The notes under the pieces: generated by a model
What the model was told of the DNA's origin: nothing
Databases searched by the model: none
Seen by the model: the letters and a program-made list of their open reading frames with translations, nothing else
Made by a program: the position numbers and the translations under genes
Shown: positions 5,270-13,367 of the stretch, one piece after another
Layout of the letters: the number at the start of each line of letters is the position of its first letter
Numbering within the stretch: the stretch's first letter is position 1
From: JADJPL01 sp964607915
GTDB lineage: Bacteria > Bacteroidota > Bacteroidia > Chitinophagales > Saprospiraceae
Reading direction: 5' to 3'
Assembly: GCA_964607915.1 (NCBI GenBank)
Contig: CAZSMU010000102.1
Span: 1 to 13,748 of the forward strand
DNA: 13,748 bases

Positions 5270-8200
5270 TCAATCCAGAATAACTATCCTACCCGTCCAG
5301 CTTTCTTGCTGGTGTTGCGCGTGCAGCAGATACACTCCCTGGGGTAAGCCGGACAGATCGAGCATCTCGGCTACTCCGGCGGGAAGCCCGTTGGGAAGGT
5401 GACGGGTGCGGATTACCCTGCCGTTCAGGTCTATCAGGCGGACTTGCAGGAGGCCGGGCACAGGAGCGTCCGACCACAGGGCAGCCTGCCCGGAGGCGGG
5501 GTTGGGCGCTATTTGGAAGCGCAATTCCGGGACAACTTTTTCGTTTGCGTCGGCCAGTTCGGCCTGGTGGATAAGGACCAGGTCGTCTTCGAGGTAAGTG
5601 TCTTGTCCCGGGACAAACACCGGTTTCAGGGCATAGATGCGCCCTTCGGATTTTTTCCAGACCTTGAGTTGGTAGGGTTCTCCCTTTAACATGCCCTGCC
5701 GGCCTGTCGCGTAGGGGTCATCGCCCCATACGGGGACGGCCAGGTTTTGCCCCTGGTATTTTGCTGCTCCGACGAGCCTGCCTTCCGGACTGAAGACGCC
5801 GATTTCATCGCCTATGCCCAAGCACTCGCCGAGTTCCGCTGCGATGAAAGCCAGGGTGGCGTTAGAGGGGGTGATGTACTGTTCCGGGAGCCTGAATATT
5901 TCGGTGGGCTCTTCCGGGCGAGCTTGCCCTGCGTTCGATTTTTGCATGAACGCCGGGGGATAGTACAGGGTGCCAGGGGCCTTTGCCCGAAGTTTGTAGC
6001 CCTGTCCCGGCAGCATCCACTGCAAGGCGTTGATACCCAGGCTGGGGATATAGGCCTTGCCGGCATTGTCTTTAAGGATATCCACCTGCCCGACGATAGA
6101 GGCCATGGCGCTGCTTGCGCTTTGCTGTCTGCGCCCGAAGTAAGGGATGGTTTGCCATCCTGGCTGGAAGGGGACCGCCACGCTGGCCGGGTCAACGGCA
6201 ATCCCCCTGATGCGCAGGGTGCCGCTGCCAAGGGCTTCTACCCGGTATCCGCGGGTCACCTGCCAGGTGCCGATGCTGTTTTCTGCCGGGGTGAAGGAGA
6301 ACAAGCGGAGGCTGTCGTCTTCGACCATGCGCAGCAGGGACGAATAGGGCTTGAACAGGGAGTCGAGCAGCGGCTTTTGGGGTTGCAAATAGGAGGATAT
6401 GGTATTCCAGCCCGTGAGGAGGGCGATATCCTGGTTTTCTATTTCGTAGGCCAGCAACCCGGTGATTTTGCTGATGCCATCGGCAGTGTATTTGCTGGTA
6501 GCATTAATCAACTCATTGACGCCCGCATAGCTCGCCTGTGCCAGCAGTTCCCGTTTTTCCTGTCCCTGCCATACTTTTACTATGAACTCTTCTCCTTCTG
6601 ACATCCCGTCTTTCGCGGAGGTGCCCGGGTTATTGCCATATACCGGGAAAGAGGTGATGGCCTGTTGCCAGGCACCGTTCCCCGCACAGCGTTCCCCGTC
6701 GGGACTGGCGTAAAATATTCCGACATAGTCGCCCTGCTGCAAAGGCTTGCCCGCTATGTTGGACAAAAGCGAATCCGACAATATAATAGTATGGTTTTCA
6801 GGAGTTTGGATGAAATTCCAGAAAGTGGGCGGCGGGCTGGGGGCCGCTGCCTGCCATACGGTGAGGGTCCGGCTGGGTACTCCGGCACCGCTCACGGTGA
6901 TGGTTCCCAGGCGGGGGATGGTGTCCGGATTGGGGGAAGCGATGATTGCGACGCTGCCGTTGTTTGTACCCGTCAGTGCCGACACGCGGATCCAGGTCAG
7001 GGATTCGCTGATGGTCCAGTTCACGTTGGAGAAGATGGTCAGGAGAGCGGTATCGGCAAAGGGGGTGAATACAAAGGAATCCGGCACGATGCTCAGGGAA
7101 GGTATTTTTCCAAACTGGTTTACGTTGAGGGTCACCGTTGCCAGTCCCGGGCTGCTGAGGGCTACGCTGCCGCTACGGGGCAGCGTGTCGGGATTGGACA
7201 GTGCCGTTGCCGTGACCGTGGCATTGCCAAAGCCGCTCGCCGGAGCCACGCTGAGCCAGCTCAGGGATTCTGCCAGGCTCCAGGCGCTGTTAGAGCTGAT
7301 GGAAAAAGTGCGCACGCCTCCGGTATCGGCATAGCTGAGGGCCAGCGGAGCCGCGCTGAGCACAGGGAGTGCGCCGGATTGCGCGATGCGCAGGGTCCGG
7401 GTGGGTGCCCCGACAGCACTGACCGTGAGGAGGGCGCTCCGGGCACCGGTAGAATCGTTGGGCAGACAGACCACCTGCACGATGCGGTTGTTGCTGCCGT
7501 TGCTGCTGTCCACGCTGATCCAGGCGGCGTTGTCCGCGATGGACCAGTTGGTATTGGAACTGATGGAAATATTAGCAGCCCCCCCCGTGCTTGCAAAGGA
7601 CAGGGAATCGGGCAGCACGAACAACACCGCCGGCACTCCTGCCTGGGCGACCCGGATACGCCGTTCGCTCAGCCCCGGACTGCTGAGCAGGATACTCGCT
7701 TCCCGCGCAGCAGTGGAGCTGGTCGGCAGGCAAGTGATGACGACGGAATCGCTTTGGGTACCCACACTCTTGTTCAGACTGATCCAGTCGGCGGATTCGG
7801 AGAGTGTCCAGGCTACGTTGGCAGAGATGGCAACCTGTGCGCTGCCCCCCGAGGTGCTGAAGGAGAGCGAATCGGGGGTGACGCTCAGGACGGGGGCGGC
7901 ACCTAATTGGGTGAGGGTGATTTCCTGTTCGGGTACCCCGATCCCGGAAATCGTAATGCTGGTGCTGCGGGGGCTCGTACTGGTATTTTGCGCGTAGGAG
8001 ACGATGACGGTGCCGTTATCCACCCCGCTGTCGGGGCTCACCGTGATCCAGTCGGCTCCCTCGGATACGAACCAGTTGATGTTGGAACTGACGCTGAACG
8101 CCGCGTTGCCCGCTTCCGGGCTCACGTTCAATGCCGTAGGGGATACACTCAACGCATCCGGTGCCCCGGTCTGGGTGACGAGAATCCGTTGGGTGGGGGC

Positions 8201-10774
8201 CCCGGTGGCCGAAACGGTGATGGTGGCGGTGCGGAAATAGGTGCCGGTACGCGGCTGGCAGGTCACGCGGATAGTCGTATCGTTGCGGCCCGAAAAAGGG
8301 CTCACCGTGAGCCAACTGACGAATTCGGTCACGCGCCAGTTAGTGTTGGAAGCAATATCAAAAGTTTTTACCCCTCCGCTCCCTCTAAACGCAATGGTAT
8401 CTTCGGAGACATCCACTACCGGCAGCGCTGCGGCTTGGGATACATTGACGGTGGCGATATGCCCACCGCTCGTGCGCAGGGTGATGGTCGCAGAGCGCGA
8501 GAGCGCATTGAAATTGGGGTAGCAATAGACCGACAAGTCGTTGATTCCCGGGTCTACCGTCAACCATTCGGCGGTAGTTTCCGCCGTCCAGGCGAGCGCG
8601 GTGGTCACTGTGAGCAAGGTGTCGGCCCCATTAGAGGAAAAGTTGAGGGTAGCGGGGCTGACCCGGATAAACACTTCGACGCCCAGTTGTGTCACGAGCA
8701 GGTTGACGGGCGACACATTGGTCCCGCTTACGACGATGGTGCCCGTCCGCGACAGGGTATCCGGGTTGCTCTGGCAGGTGATGCTGAAACTCCCGTTCCC
8801 GCTGCCGGAAGTAGCGCTGACGCTCAGCCAGTCGAGCGATTCGCTGACCGTCCAGGCGACGTTGGCTTCTACCGCTACCGCTGTCGTGCCACCCGAAGGA
8901 GAAAAAGTGGGGGTAGAAGGCGATACGGATAAGGTTGGCGACGCGCCGGCCTGTGAAATGGTGATGCTTTTGAAGGCGCCAGCCTGGCTGGTGAAATACA
9001 CCAGCGCGGCCCGGGGGGAGAACGCGGTATTTTGTTGGTAGGTGATGGTCACGGTTCCGTCCAGGTTTCCGGAGAGCGGCGACACGCTAATCCAACTGGC
9101 GCTTTCCGTGACCTGCCAGTCGGCGGTTGCCGCGACCTGGAGGACAGCGCTACCCGCATTGGCCGTCACGTTGAGTTGGGCGGGGCTTACGTCCAACGGC
9201 GGTTTGGTGCCGACCTGCGTGATAGCGATGGTACGGGGGGCAACCCCTCCGCTGCCAGAGATGGTGATGGTAGCCGTTCGGGGGTCGTAGCTGCTGTTGG
9301 CGGCACAGGTGATCTGGAGGGTGCCGTTGCCCGTGCCGGTGGTGGCGCTGACACTTGCCCAGGAGGCGGAGGAGGACACCGTCCAGGGCACGTTGGCGGA
9401 AATCGCAGCGCTTTGTGTGCCCCCGGCCTGGGTGTAGCTCAGGGTCGTTGGGGAAACGGTGAGCGACAGGGCCGAGCCCTGGGCGAGGTTGAAGGGCACA
9501 TAGGCGGGGAAGAGCTCGCTGCCCATCGTGATGTATTCCCCGCTGCAGTTGTTGCGGTAAAAGAGGCCTATGTAGTACTGCCCCGGCGTGTTGAACAGCG
9601 CGGAAGCCTGAAACACCATACCATTTACATAAGTCCCTCCCGGGACGAGATTGTTGTTTTCCTGTACCGGGGCGAGCATGCGCACCAGGGTGTTGTTGGC
9701 GTCAAAAATGCCCGCATAATAGCACCCGTTGAACATCCCGTTCCCCAGGTTGAGGACATTGATGGAAATGGTAAAAGCGGTGCCGACGGTGATGGAGGCA
9801 GGGGAGGTGGAGAGAGCCTGGCTCAAGGCGATGTAGGGGTTGTTGGGATTTGCCAGGCACTCCTCGGCGGGATACATGTACTGGATAGCTGCCACATCGC
9901 CCGGGCTGAGGCTGTCCAACTGCCCGATTACGGTGGACAGCGTTCCCGGTGGGATACGCACCTCCATGGTCGGCTCGCCGTTCTTGGAGTGGTTCAGTGG
10001 GCCGTAGTGCATGATGGAGCCATAGTCGTAAGGCCCGTAGTCCAGTGCGGTGGAATCAATGCGGGCGAAATCGACCGCAGACCCGGTGAGGATATTTTCC
10101 GGGTAGAGGATGACATAGGTGTCGCGGTCGCTGCGGGTATGTTCGTGGAACAAGCCCGCGACGTGGCAGAGTTCATGGACCACCCCCCCGACTCCGCAAT
10201 CGTTGATGTTGACGACCTGACGCCCGCCCGTCCTCCCTACGAAAGAGTAGCAGGGCTGGGTGGTGGATTCCAGGAATTCGATGTACCCCACTTCGTTACT
10301 GCGCGGTACGATACACAGGTTGGTGCGCGCGTTGAGGTATGCTATGGCCTGCTGGATTTGCGCGTATTTGCTGTGAGTAGGGGAGAGCACGTATGGGATT
10401 TTGCCGTTGGTCCAGCGCGCAAAAGAAGCGGTGATGACGCTTCCTTTCTCCATTTTTTTGAGTTCCAGTTCCTCTTCGGTCATCAGGGCGATATCGTCGG
10501 CCAGGAAAACCAGCCCATCGCGGATGATGACTTCGAACTCCTGGGGCGTTTTGGCTCCCGGCATCCGGAGTTTGATTTTTTCCAGCCGTTCCGGCCCGGA
10601 GGATGGCGCGGCGGGGAGACCCGTTCCCGGCGGTAGAAAACGTTCGGGGTCGTTGAGCACGACGGGCTGGATGCGGTGCTCCTGCAAATACTTGTCGAAA
10701 TCGTGTGTTTGGCCGTTGAGGGCGTGTGCAAGCGCAAGGACAGACAGAGCTACTAAGTACCTTTTCCTGTTCAT
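5270..10774 (-). CDS. Secreted astacin-type metallopeptidase with ten BACON domains and a T9SS sorting domain
   Basis: The ATG at 10774 gives 1834 residues starting with a signal peptide (MNRKRYLVALSVLALAHALNGQ); the longer frame from 10930 adds 52 unlikely residues. Order of domains: propeptide to about 111, with VFLADDIAL (89-97) a possible astacin aspartate switch; M12A catalytic domain about 112-305 with HELCHVAGLFHEH (zinc ligands His200, His204, His210; Glu201 the catalytic base) and Met-turn SIMHY (253-257, Tyr257); beta-rich, CARDB-like domain about 310-432; ten BACON repeats about 436-1309; duplicated modules A (1318-1412), B (1453-1523), B' (1537-1606), A' (1627-1718); T9SS type-A sorting domain about 1752-1834 (FQIAPNPASG, LIDLNGRVI, LDLSGLPQGVYLL). 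It is predicted to cross the outer membrane by T9SS and be released or anchored at the surface. Astacins cleave extracellular proteins; BACON domains are thought to bind carbohydrate or mucin, so a glycoprotein target is plausible but inferred. The gene stands alone, 221 bp after the phosphorylase gene. Confidence 0.93.
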   Translation of the reverse strand: MNRKRYLVALSVLALAHALNGQTHDFDKYLQEHRIQPVVLNDPERFLPPGTGLPAAPSSGPERLEKIKLRMPGAKTPQEFEVIIRDGLVFLADDIALMTEEELELKKMEKGSVITASFARWTNGKIPYVLSPTHSKYAQIQQAIAYLNARTNLCIVPRSNEVGYIEFLESTTQPCYSFVGRTGGRQVVNINDCGVGGVVHELCHVAGLFHEHTRSDRDTYVILYPENILTGSAVDFARIDSTALDYGPYDYGSIMHYGPLNHSKNGEPTMEVRIPPGTLSTVIGQLDSLSPGDVAAIQYMYPAEECLANPNNPYIALSQALSTSPASITVGTAFTISINVLNLGNGMFNGCYYAGIFDANNTLVRMLAPVQENNNLVPGGTYVNGMVFQASALFNTPGQYYIGLFYRNNCSGEYITMGSELFPAYVPFNLAQGSALSLTVSPTTLSYTQAGGTQSAAISANVPWTVSSSASWASVSATTGTGNGTLQITCAANSSYDPRTATITISGSGGVAPRTIAITQVGTKPPLDVSPAQLNVTANAGSAVLQVAATADWQVTESASWISVSPLSGNLDGTVTITYQQNTAFSPRAALVYFTSQAGAFKSITISQAGASPTLSVSPSTPTFSPSGGTTAVAVEANVAWTVSESLDWLSVSATSGSGNGSFSITCQSNPDTLSRTGTIVVSGTNVSPVNLLVTQLGVEVFIRVSPATLNFSSNGADTLLTVTTALAWTAETTAEWLTVDPGINDLSVYCYPNFNALSRSATITLRTSGGHIATVNVSQAAALPVVDVSEDTIAFRGSGGVKTFDIASNTNWRVTEFVSWLTVSPFSGRNDTTIRVTCQPRTGTYFRTATITVSATGAPTQRILVTQTGAPDALSVSPTALNVSPEAGNAAFSVSSNINWFVSEGADWITVSPDSGVDNGTVIVSYAQNTSTSPRSTSITISGIGVPEQEITLTQLGAAPVLSVTPDSLSFSTSGGSAQVAISANVAWTLSESADWISLNKSVGTQSDSVVITCLPTSSTAAREASILLSSPGLSERRIRVAQAGVPAVLFVLPDSLSFASTGGAANISISSNTNWSIADNAAWISVDSSNGSNNRIVQVVCLPNDSTGARSALLTVSAVGAPTRTLRIAQSGALPVLSAAPLALSYADTGGVRTFSISSNSAWSLAESLSWLSVAPASGFGNATVTATALSNPDTLPRSGSVALSSPGLATVTLNVNQFGKIPSLSIVPDSFVFTPFADTALLTIFSNVNWTISESLTWIRVSALTGTNNGSVAIIASPNPDTIPRLGTITVSGAGVPSRTLTVWQAAAPSPPPTFWNFIQTPENHTIILSDSLLSNIAGKPLQQGDYVGIFYASPDGERCAGNGAWQQAITSFPVYGNNPGTSAKDGMSEGEEFIVKVWQGQEKRELLAQASYAGVNELINATSKYTADGISKITGLLAYEIENQDIALLTGWNTISSYLQPQKPLLDSLFKPYSSLLRMVEDDSLRLFSFTPAENSIGTWQVTRGYRVEALGSGTLRIRGIAVDPASVAVPFQPGWQTIPYFGRRQQSASSAMASIVGQVDILKDNAGKAYIPSLGINALQWMLPGQGYKLRAKAPGTLYYPPAFMQKSNAGQARPEEPTEIFRLPEQYITPSNATLAFIAAELGECLGIGDEIGVFSPEGRLVGAAKYQGQNLAVPVWGDDPYATGRQGMLKGEPYQLKVWKKSEGRIYALKPVFVPGQDTYLEDDLVLIHQAELADANEKVVPELRFQIAPNPASGQAALWSDAPVPGLLQVRLIDLNGRVIRTRHLPNGLPAGVAEMLDLSGLPQGVYLLHAQHQQESWTGRIVILD
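5621..6823 (-). repeat. Palindromic A-B-B'-A' set of duplicated modules
   Basis: Residues 1318-1718 of the metallopeptidase. A and A' share GDYVGIFYASPDGERCAGNG / GDEIGVFSPEGRLVGAA, then FPVYGNNPGTSAKDGMSEGE / VPVWGDDPYATGRQGMLKGE, then FIVKVW / YQLKVW. B and B' share GWNTISSYL / GWQTIPYFG and, later, WQVTRGYRVEALGSGTLRI / WMLPGQGYKLRAKAPGTLYY. No catalytic motif is visible; they are probably beta-sandwich spacer or binding modules. Confidence 0.75.
6848..9469 (-). repeat. Ten tandem BACON-domain repeats
   Basis: These encode residues about 436-1309. Each unit is about 83-90 residues and follows LSVSPxxLxFxxxGG, then W(T/S)VSES-xxWISVSP-SG, NGTVxITC, R-x-A-T-ITVSG and ends ITQxG. Units start near residues 436, 527, 615, 703, 787, 875, 963, 1051, 1139 and 1227. 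Unit 4 is shortened after WLTVDP (737-742), losing the usual SGxxNGT stretch. Units 1, 3, 4, 5, 7 and 8 have Cys in the ITC position; 2 and 6 have Tyr; 9 and 10 have Ala. Units 3, 9 and 10 share NPDT(L/I)xR. Nucleotide identity between units is low enough that the array looks old. Confidence 0.9.
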
Positions 10775-10995
10775 TTGAAAAAGTTTTCTCGTATGGAAAA
10801 ATACGATGAAGGGTACCGTTACGGTGTACTTAGCGAGGATGGAAGGGCATAGACAAAAAGCCGCGCACAAGATACGCAATAAATGGAAAGTTGTATAGTC
10901 TTTGTGTGAGGAGGGTAGAGGGTCTCGCATCTAAAATCATAAGGTGCTTTTTACACTACCCCGGGAGAATCATCGAAGCCCCGCCATAGGCCTCC
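10775..10995 (-). promoter_or_regulatory. Upstream region of the metallopeptidase gene
   Basis: The 221 bp between the phosphorylase stop and the metallopeptidase ATG should hold the promoter. No exact TAnnTTTG box is seen; TATCTTGTG (minus, 10874 downwards) is only a loose match. An odd palindrome ACCGT-T-ACGGT lies at 10815-10825, 41 bp before the start. No convincing terminator for the phosphorylase gene was found. Confidence 0.3.
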
Positions 10996-11877
10996 CTACA
11001 TCGCGACAATCTGTTCCAGCCGGGCTGCTATCATCTGGTCTATGTGGGCATAGGGGTCAGACAGGAAGGTCTTTTTGATTCGGTTGCCGAGCACGACGTT
11101 ACAGGAAATGGCCTCGTGGCCCAGTAGCCTTGCCAGGCCGAAGAGGGCGGAGGTCTCCATCTCAAAGTTGGCGATGCGATAGTCTTCGTAGCGGAAATAC
11201 CGCAGGGTATCCATTTCGGCGGCGGCCAGCCGCACAGGGGCTCTGAGTTGCCTCCCCTGTGGGCCATAAAAGCCCGGACTGGTCAGCGTAATGACTTGTT
11301 CGGTGTCTTTGCCCAGGAGTTCGGACAGGGTGGGGTTGCCTTCAAAGACGTAGGGGGGCACGGGCAAGGCGACCTGCGTTTGCTGAAAAGCGTCCAGGGC
11401 GTCGAGCAGTGCCCGTTCGCGCGGAGAGTTCTGGTAGGCGTAGTAGCGCATGAGGTTGTCGAGCCCAAGGCCAAAGCGGGAAATCACCTGCTGCCCGGGG
11501 GCTATATCCTCCTGTATCGCCCCGCAAGTACCCAGTCGAATCAGGCGCAAGCGGGTGGGCTGCGCCTTGGGCAGACGGGTGCTGAAGTCGTAATTGGCCA
11601 GGGCGTCGAGTTCGTTCACTGCGATATCTATATTGTCCGGGCCGATCCCGGTAGAGAGGACCGTGATTCGCTTTTGCCCGATGCGCCCCGTATGGGTCAC
11701 AAATTCCCTTTTGGATACCTGGGTGTCCAGGTGGTCGAAATGCCGGGAGACACGGGCTACCCGACCGGGGTCGCCTACCGTGATGATGGTATCCGCAATC
11801 TCGTCGGGGTGGAGGCCTAAGTGATATATCCGGCCCTCACGGGTGATGATCAATTCAGAATCTGATAGGTAGGACAT
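10996..11877 (-). CDS. udp: Nucleoside phosphorylase, uridine phosphorylase-like
   Basis: A 293-residue NP-I family enzyme that should split a nucleoside with phosphate into free base and ribose-1-phosphate in the cytoplasm. Motifs line up with E. coli uridine phosphorylase: YHLGL (18-22), GDPGRV (35-40, phosphate loop), KREF (56-59), STGIGPDNIDIAVNEL (75-90), RLGTCGAIQ (114-122; RIGTTGAIQ in E. coli), FYGPQGR (203-209; FYPGQER in E. coli) and NFEMET (237-242; NYEMES, the ribose-contacting MEx(S/T)-type site). Gln207 and Arg209 match the Gln/Arg pair that selects uracil in uridine phosphorylase, so uridine is the favoured substrate. It is about 40 residues longer than the 253-residue E. coli enzyme, with extra sequence near 98-108 and in 145-195. 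The ATG at 11877 is 51 bp after the lipoprotein gene. A different pyrimidine or purine nucleoside cannot be excluded. Confidence 0.85.
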   Translation of the reverse strand: MSYLSDSELIITREGRIYHLGLHPDEIADTIITVGDPGRVARVSRHFDHLDTQVSKREFVTHTGRIGQKRITVLSTGIGPDNIDIAVNELDALANYDFSTRLPKAQPTRLRLIRLGTCGAIQEDIAPGQQVISRFGLGLDNLMRYYAYQNSPRERALLDALDAFQQTQVALPVPPYVFEGNPTLSELLGKDTEQVITLTSPGFYGPQGRQLRAPVRLAAAEMDTLRYFRYEDYRIANFEMETSALFGLARLLGHEAISCNVVLGNRIKKTFLSDPYAHIDQMIAARLEQIVAM

Positions 11878-11928
11878 TGCAAATGATTTTATTAGAATGA
11901 GAATTCGCGGTAAGGGAAAAAGAACCCG

Positions 11929-12591
11929 TTACCCGGGGTTGCGCTTTTCGAAGGCCTGGCTGTTGCACCATGCGATATAGTCTTTGACGGCCAGGAGGGC
12001 TTCTTCACAGGAGCGGCGGAGTGCCGGCTTTTGTGCCTGGGTCAGGGGGGCTGTATCGGCTTGTTGCAGGATTTCGTGAAGCGTGGCTACGGCAGAGAGA
12101 TGCGCGGCAATGGCCTTTCGACAGCCCTCGGGGTCAGGTGCGTTCAGGTTGAGGCGCGCCTGCGCGTAGTAAGCGGGTATTTTTTGGAGCAGGGGAATCA
12201 TTTGTCCCAGGTTTTCTACTGAAAAGGGAGGGTTAGGTACCGTCGCTGCCATAGCCTCAAAAAAATGATAGGTGGAGGGATCCTGCCGGAGGCTGCGCAC
12301 TTCAGCTTCCGCAATGGCCAGTTGCTGTCGAAGGGTTTCATACTGTTTTTTTTGAGGGGGCTGGAGGGAGGAGAAAGCCATTTCGTCGAGGTCTTCTGCG
12401 GCAGTGCGCAGGAAAGCCATTCGCTTTTGGAGGGCTTCGGGGCTGGGGAGACCAGGCGGTTCCGGGCGTAGAGGCCGGTTCAGTTCGCGCAGCACCCGGG
12501 TGTAGAGCCGGTCTATGCGGGAGCTGTCGCTGCAAGCGGTGCCCGTGCCCGATAGGAATAGGAAAAGCAAAAGGACGCGAAGGGCGGGCAT
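11929..12591 (-). CDS. Small helical lipoprotein resembling the N-terminal half of DUF885 proteins
   Basis: A 220-residue protein starting at the ATG at 12591. MPALRVLLLFLFLSGTGTAC gives a hydrophobic signal ending in a cysteine (Cys20) in a weak lipobox (GTAC, lacking the usual Leu at -3), so lipid anchoring is likely but not certain. The rest is mostly alpha-helical. Segments LPSPEALQKRMAFLRTAAED, KKQYETLRQQLAIAEAEVRS, DPSTYHFFEA (a DPxxY motif) and LQKIPAYYAQARLNLNAPDP recall the N-terminal region of DUF885 proteins. Those are usually about 550-600 residues and carry an HExxH zinc site near the C-terminus, absent here. The stop is clean and only 51 bp separate it from the next gene, so there is no hidden C-terminal half. 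It starts 17 bp after cmk, implying co-transcription. Function unknown; the DUF885 likeness comes from pattern memory only. Confidence 0.8.
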   Translation of the reverse strand: MPALRVLLLFLFLSGTGTACSDSSRIDRLYTRVLRELNRPLRPEPPGLPSPEALQKRMAFLRTAAEDLDEMAFSSLQPPQKKQYETLRQQLAIAEAEVRSLRQDPSTYHFFEAMAATVPNPPFSVENLGQMIPLLQKIPAYYAQARLNLNAPDPEGCRKAIAAHLSAVATLHEILQQADTAPLTQAQKPALRRSCEEALLAVKDYIAWCNSQAFEKRNPG

Positions 12592-12608
12592 AGCGGGAGG
12601 GAGCTTGA

Positions 12609-13295
12609 TTAGAAAGGAGGAGACATGCGCGCCCGGGCGAGGGTATGTACGAGCAGCAGTTGTTCGTAGGGGCTGAGATTGGTGTTGTCCAGTACAATAG
12701 CATCGGGTGCCCGGAGGAGGGGGCTTTCGCTGCGGGTGGCATCTATGTAATCTCGTTCCAGCAGGTTTTTCCGGATTTCGTCGGCGGGGGCGTCAATCCC
12801 TTTTTCTGCCAGCTGCAGTTGGCGGCGGCACACCCGTTCCTCGGTGGAAGCAGTCAGGAAAATTTTCAGCTCTGCCCCGGGGAAAACGACGGTACCGATA
12901 TCCCTGCCGTCCATGACAATCCCTTTTTCGCTGCCCAGGGCCTGTTGCTGGCGCACCATATCGTGGCGCACCTCGGGGACGGTGGCCACCGGGCTGACCC
13001 GTGCGGCGATTTCCATAGAGCGTATTTCGAGCTCCACGTCCTCCCCGTTCAGCAGTGTATGGGGGCCATCTGCCCCTTTTTCAAAGCCTATATGTATCTG
13101 GTTCAGCGCTTTTTTGATGGCTGGCCGATCGGATGGGGCAATCCCGTTGCGGAACAGGTAGAGGGTGACGGCCCGGTACATGGCGCCGGAATCTATGAAG
13201 AGATACCCCAGCTCGGTAGCCAGGGCTTTGGCGAGCGTGCTCTTTCCGCAGGAGGAATATCCGTCTATGGCGATGATGATCCTGGATGAAGGCAT
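12609..13295 (-). CDS. cmk: Cytidylate kinase (CMP/dCMP kinase)
   Basis: A 228-residue enzyme that phosphorylates CMP and dCMP to the diphosphates with ATP, a step in pyrimidine nucleotide supply. Visible motifs: P-loop GYSSCGKST (12-20), DSGAMYRAVT (35-44) of the CMP site, a CMP-binding insert about 65-115 containing MEIAARVSPVA (94-104) and RQQQ (115-118), GRDIGTVVFP (130-139), and LID-region residues RRQLQ and ERDYIDATRSESPL with conserved Arg and Asp. Length agrees with the family. The frame also offers a GTG at 13316, but the ATG at 13295 is preferred: the GTG lies inside the terminator hairpin/T-run of the gene upstream and would add residues before the first strand. The lipoprotein gene follows 17 bp later. 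Confidence 0.95.
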   Translation of the reverse strand: MPSSRIIIAIDGYSSCGKSTLAKALATELGYLFIDSGAMYRAVTLYLFRNGIAPSDRPAIKKALNQIHIGFEKGADGPHTLLNGEDVELEIRSMEIAARVSPVATVPEVRHDMVRQQQALGSEKGIVMDGRDIGTVVFPGAELKIFLTASTEERVCRRQLQLAEKGIDAPADEIRKNLLERDYIDATRSESPLLRAPDAIVLDNTNLSPYEQLLLVHTLARARMSPPF

Positions 13296-13310
13296 AGCAG
13301 GTACAAACAA

Positions 13311-13347
13311 AATCACCGACAGGCGACCGATTCCCCTGCCGGTGATT
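13311..13347 (-). terminator. Intrinsic-type terminator between the DUF2795 gene and cmk
   Basis: On the minus strand AATCACCGGCAGG pairs with CCTGTCGGTGATT (13 pairs, one G-U wobble) around an 11-nt loop and runs straight into TTTGTTTG. On the plus strand the wobble becomes an A-C mismatch, which supports function on the minus strand. It should end the DUF2795 transcript, at least in part, ahead of cmk. Confidence 0.6.
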
Positions 13348-13351
13348 TGGC

Positions 13352-13367
13352 GTACTCCTCAGAGTAC
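13352..13367 (-). other. Second small hairpin after the DUF2795 stop
   Basis: GTACTC (13352-13357) and GAGTAC (13362-13367) form a perfect 6-bp stem with a 4-nt loop, five bases after the DUF2795 stop and just ahead of the larger terminator. It may assist termination or protect the 3' end of the message. Confidence 0.4.

Noticed and set aside
6848..9469. CRISPR-like or satellite array suggested by the regular spacing of about 260 bp
   Set aside because: The period reflects protein-level BACON domains inside one open frame; the repeats are diverged at the DNA level and there are no spacers.
6665..10636. Long plus-strand open frames (for example 6665-7906 and 9032-10636) opposite the metallopeptidase gene
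   Set aside because: They are antisense shadows of the BACON repeats and catalytic domain: Gly/Arg/Asp-rich, no family resemblance, while the minus strand encodes recognisable domains without interruption.
10775..10930. 52-residue N-terminal extension of the metallopeptidase
   Set aside because: It precedes a complete signal peptide beginning at 10774 and looks like noncoding sequence read through by chance.
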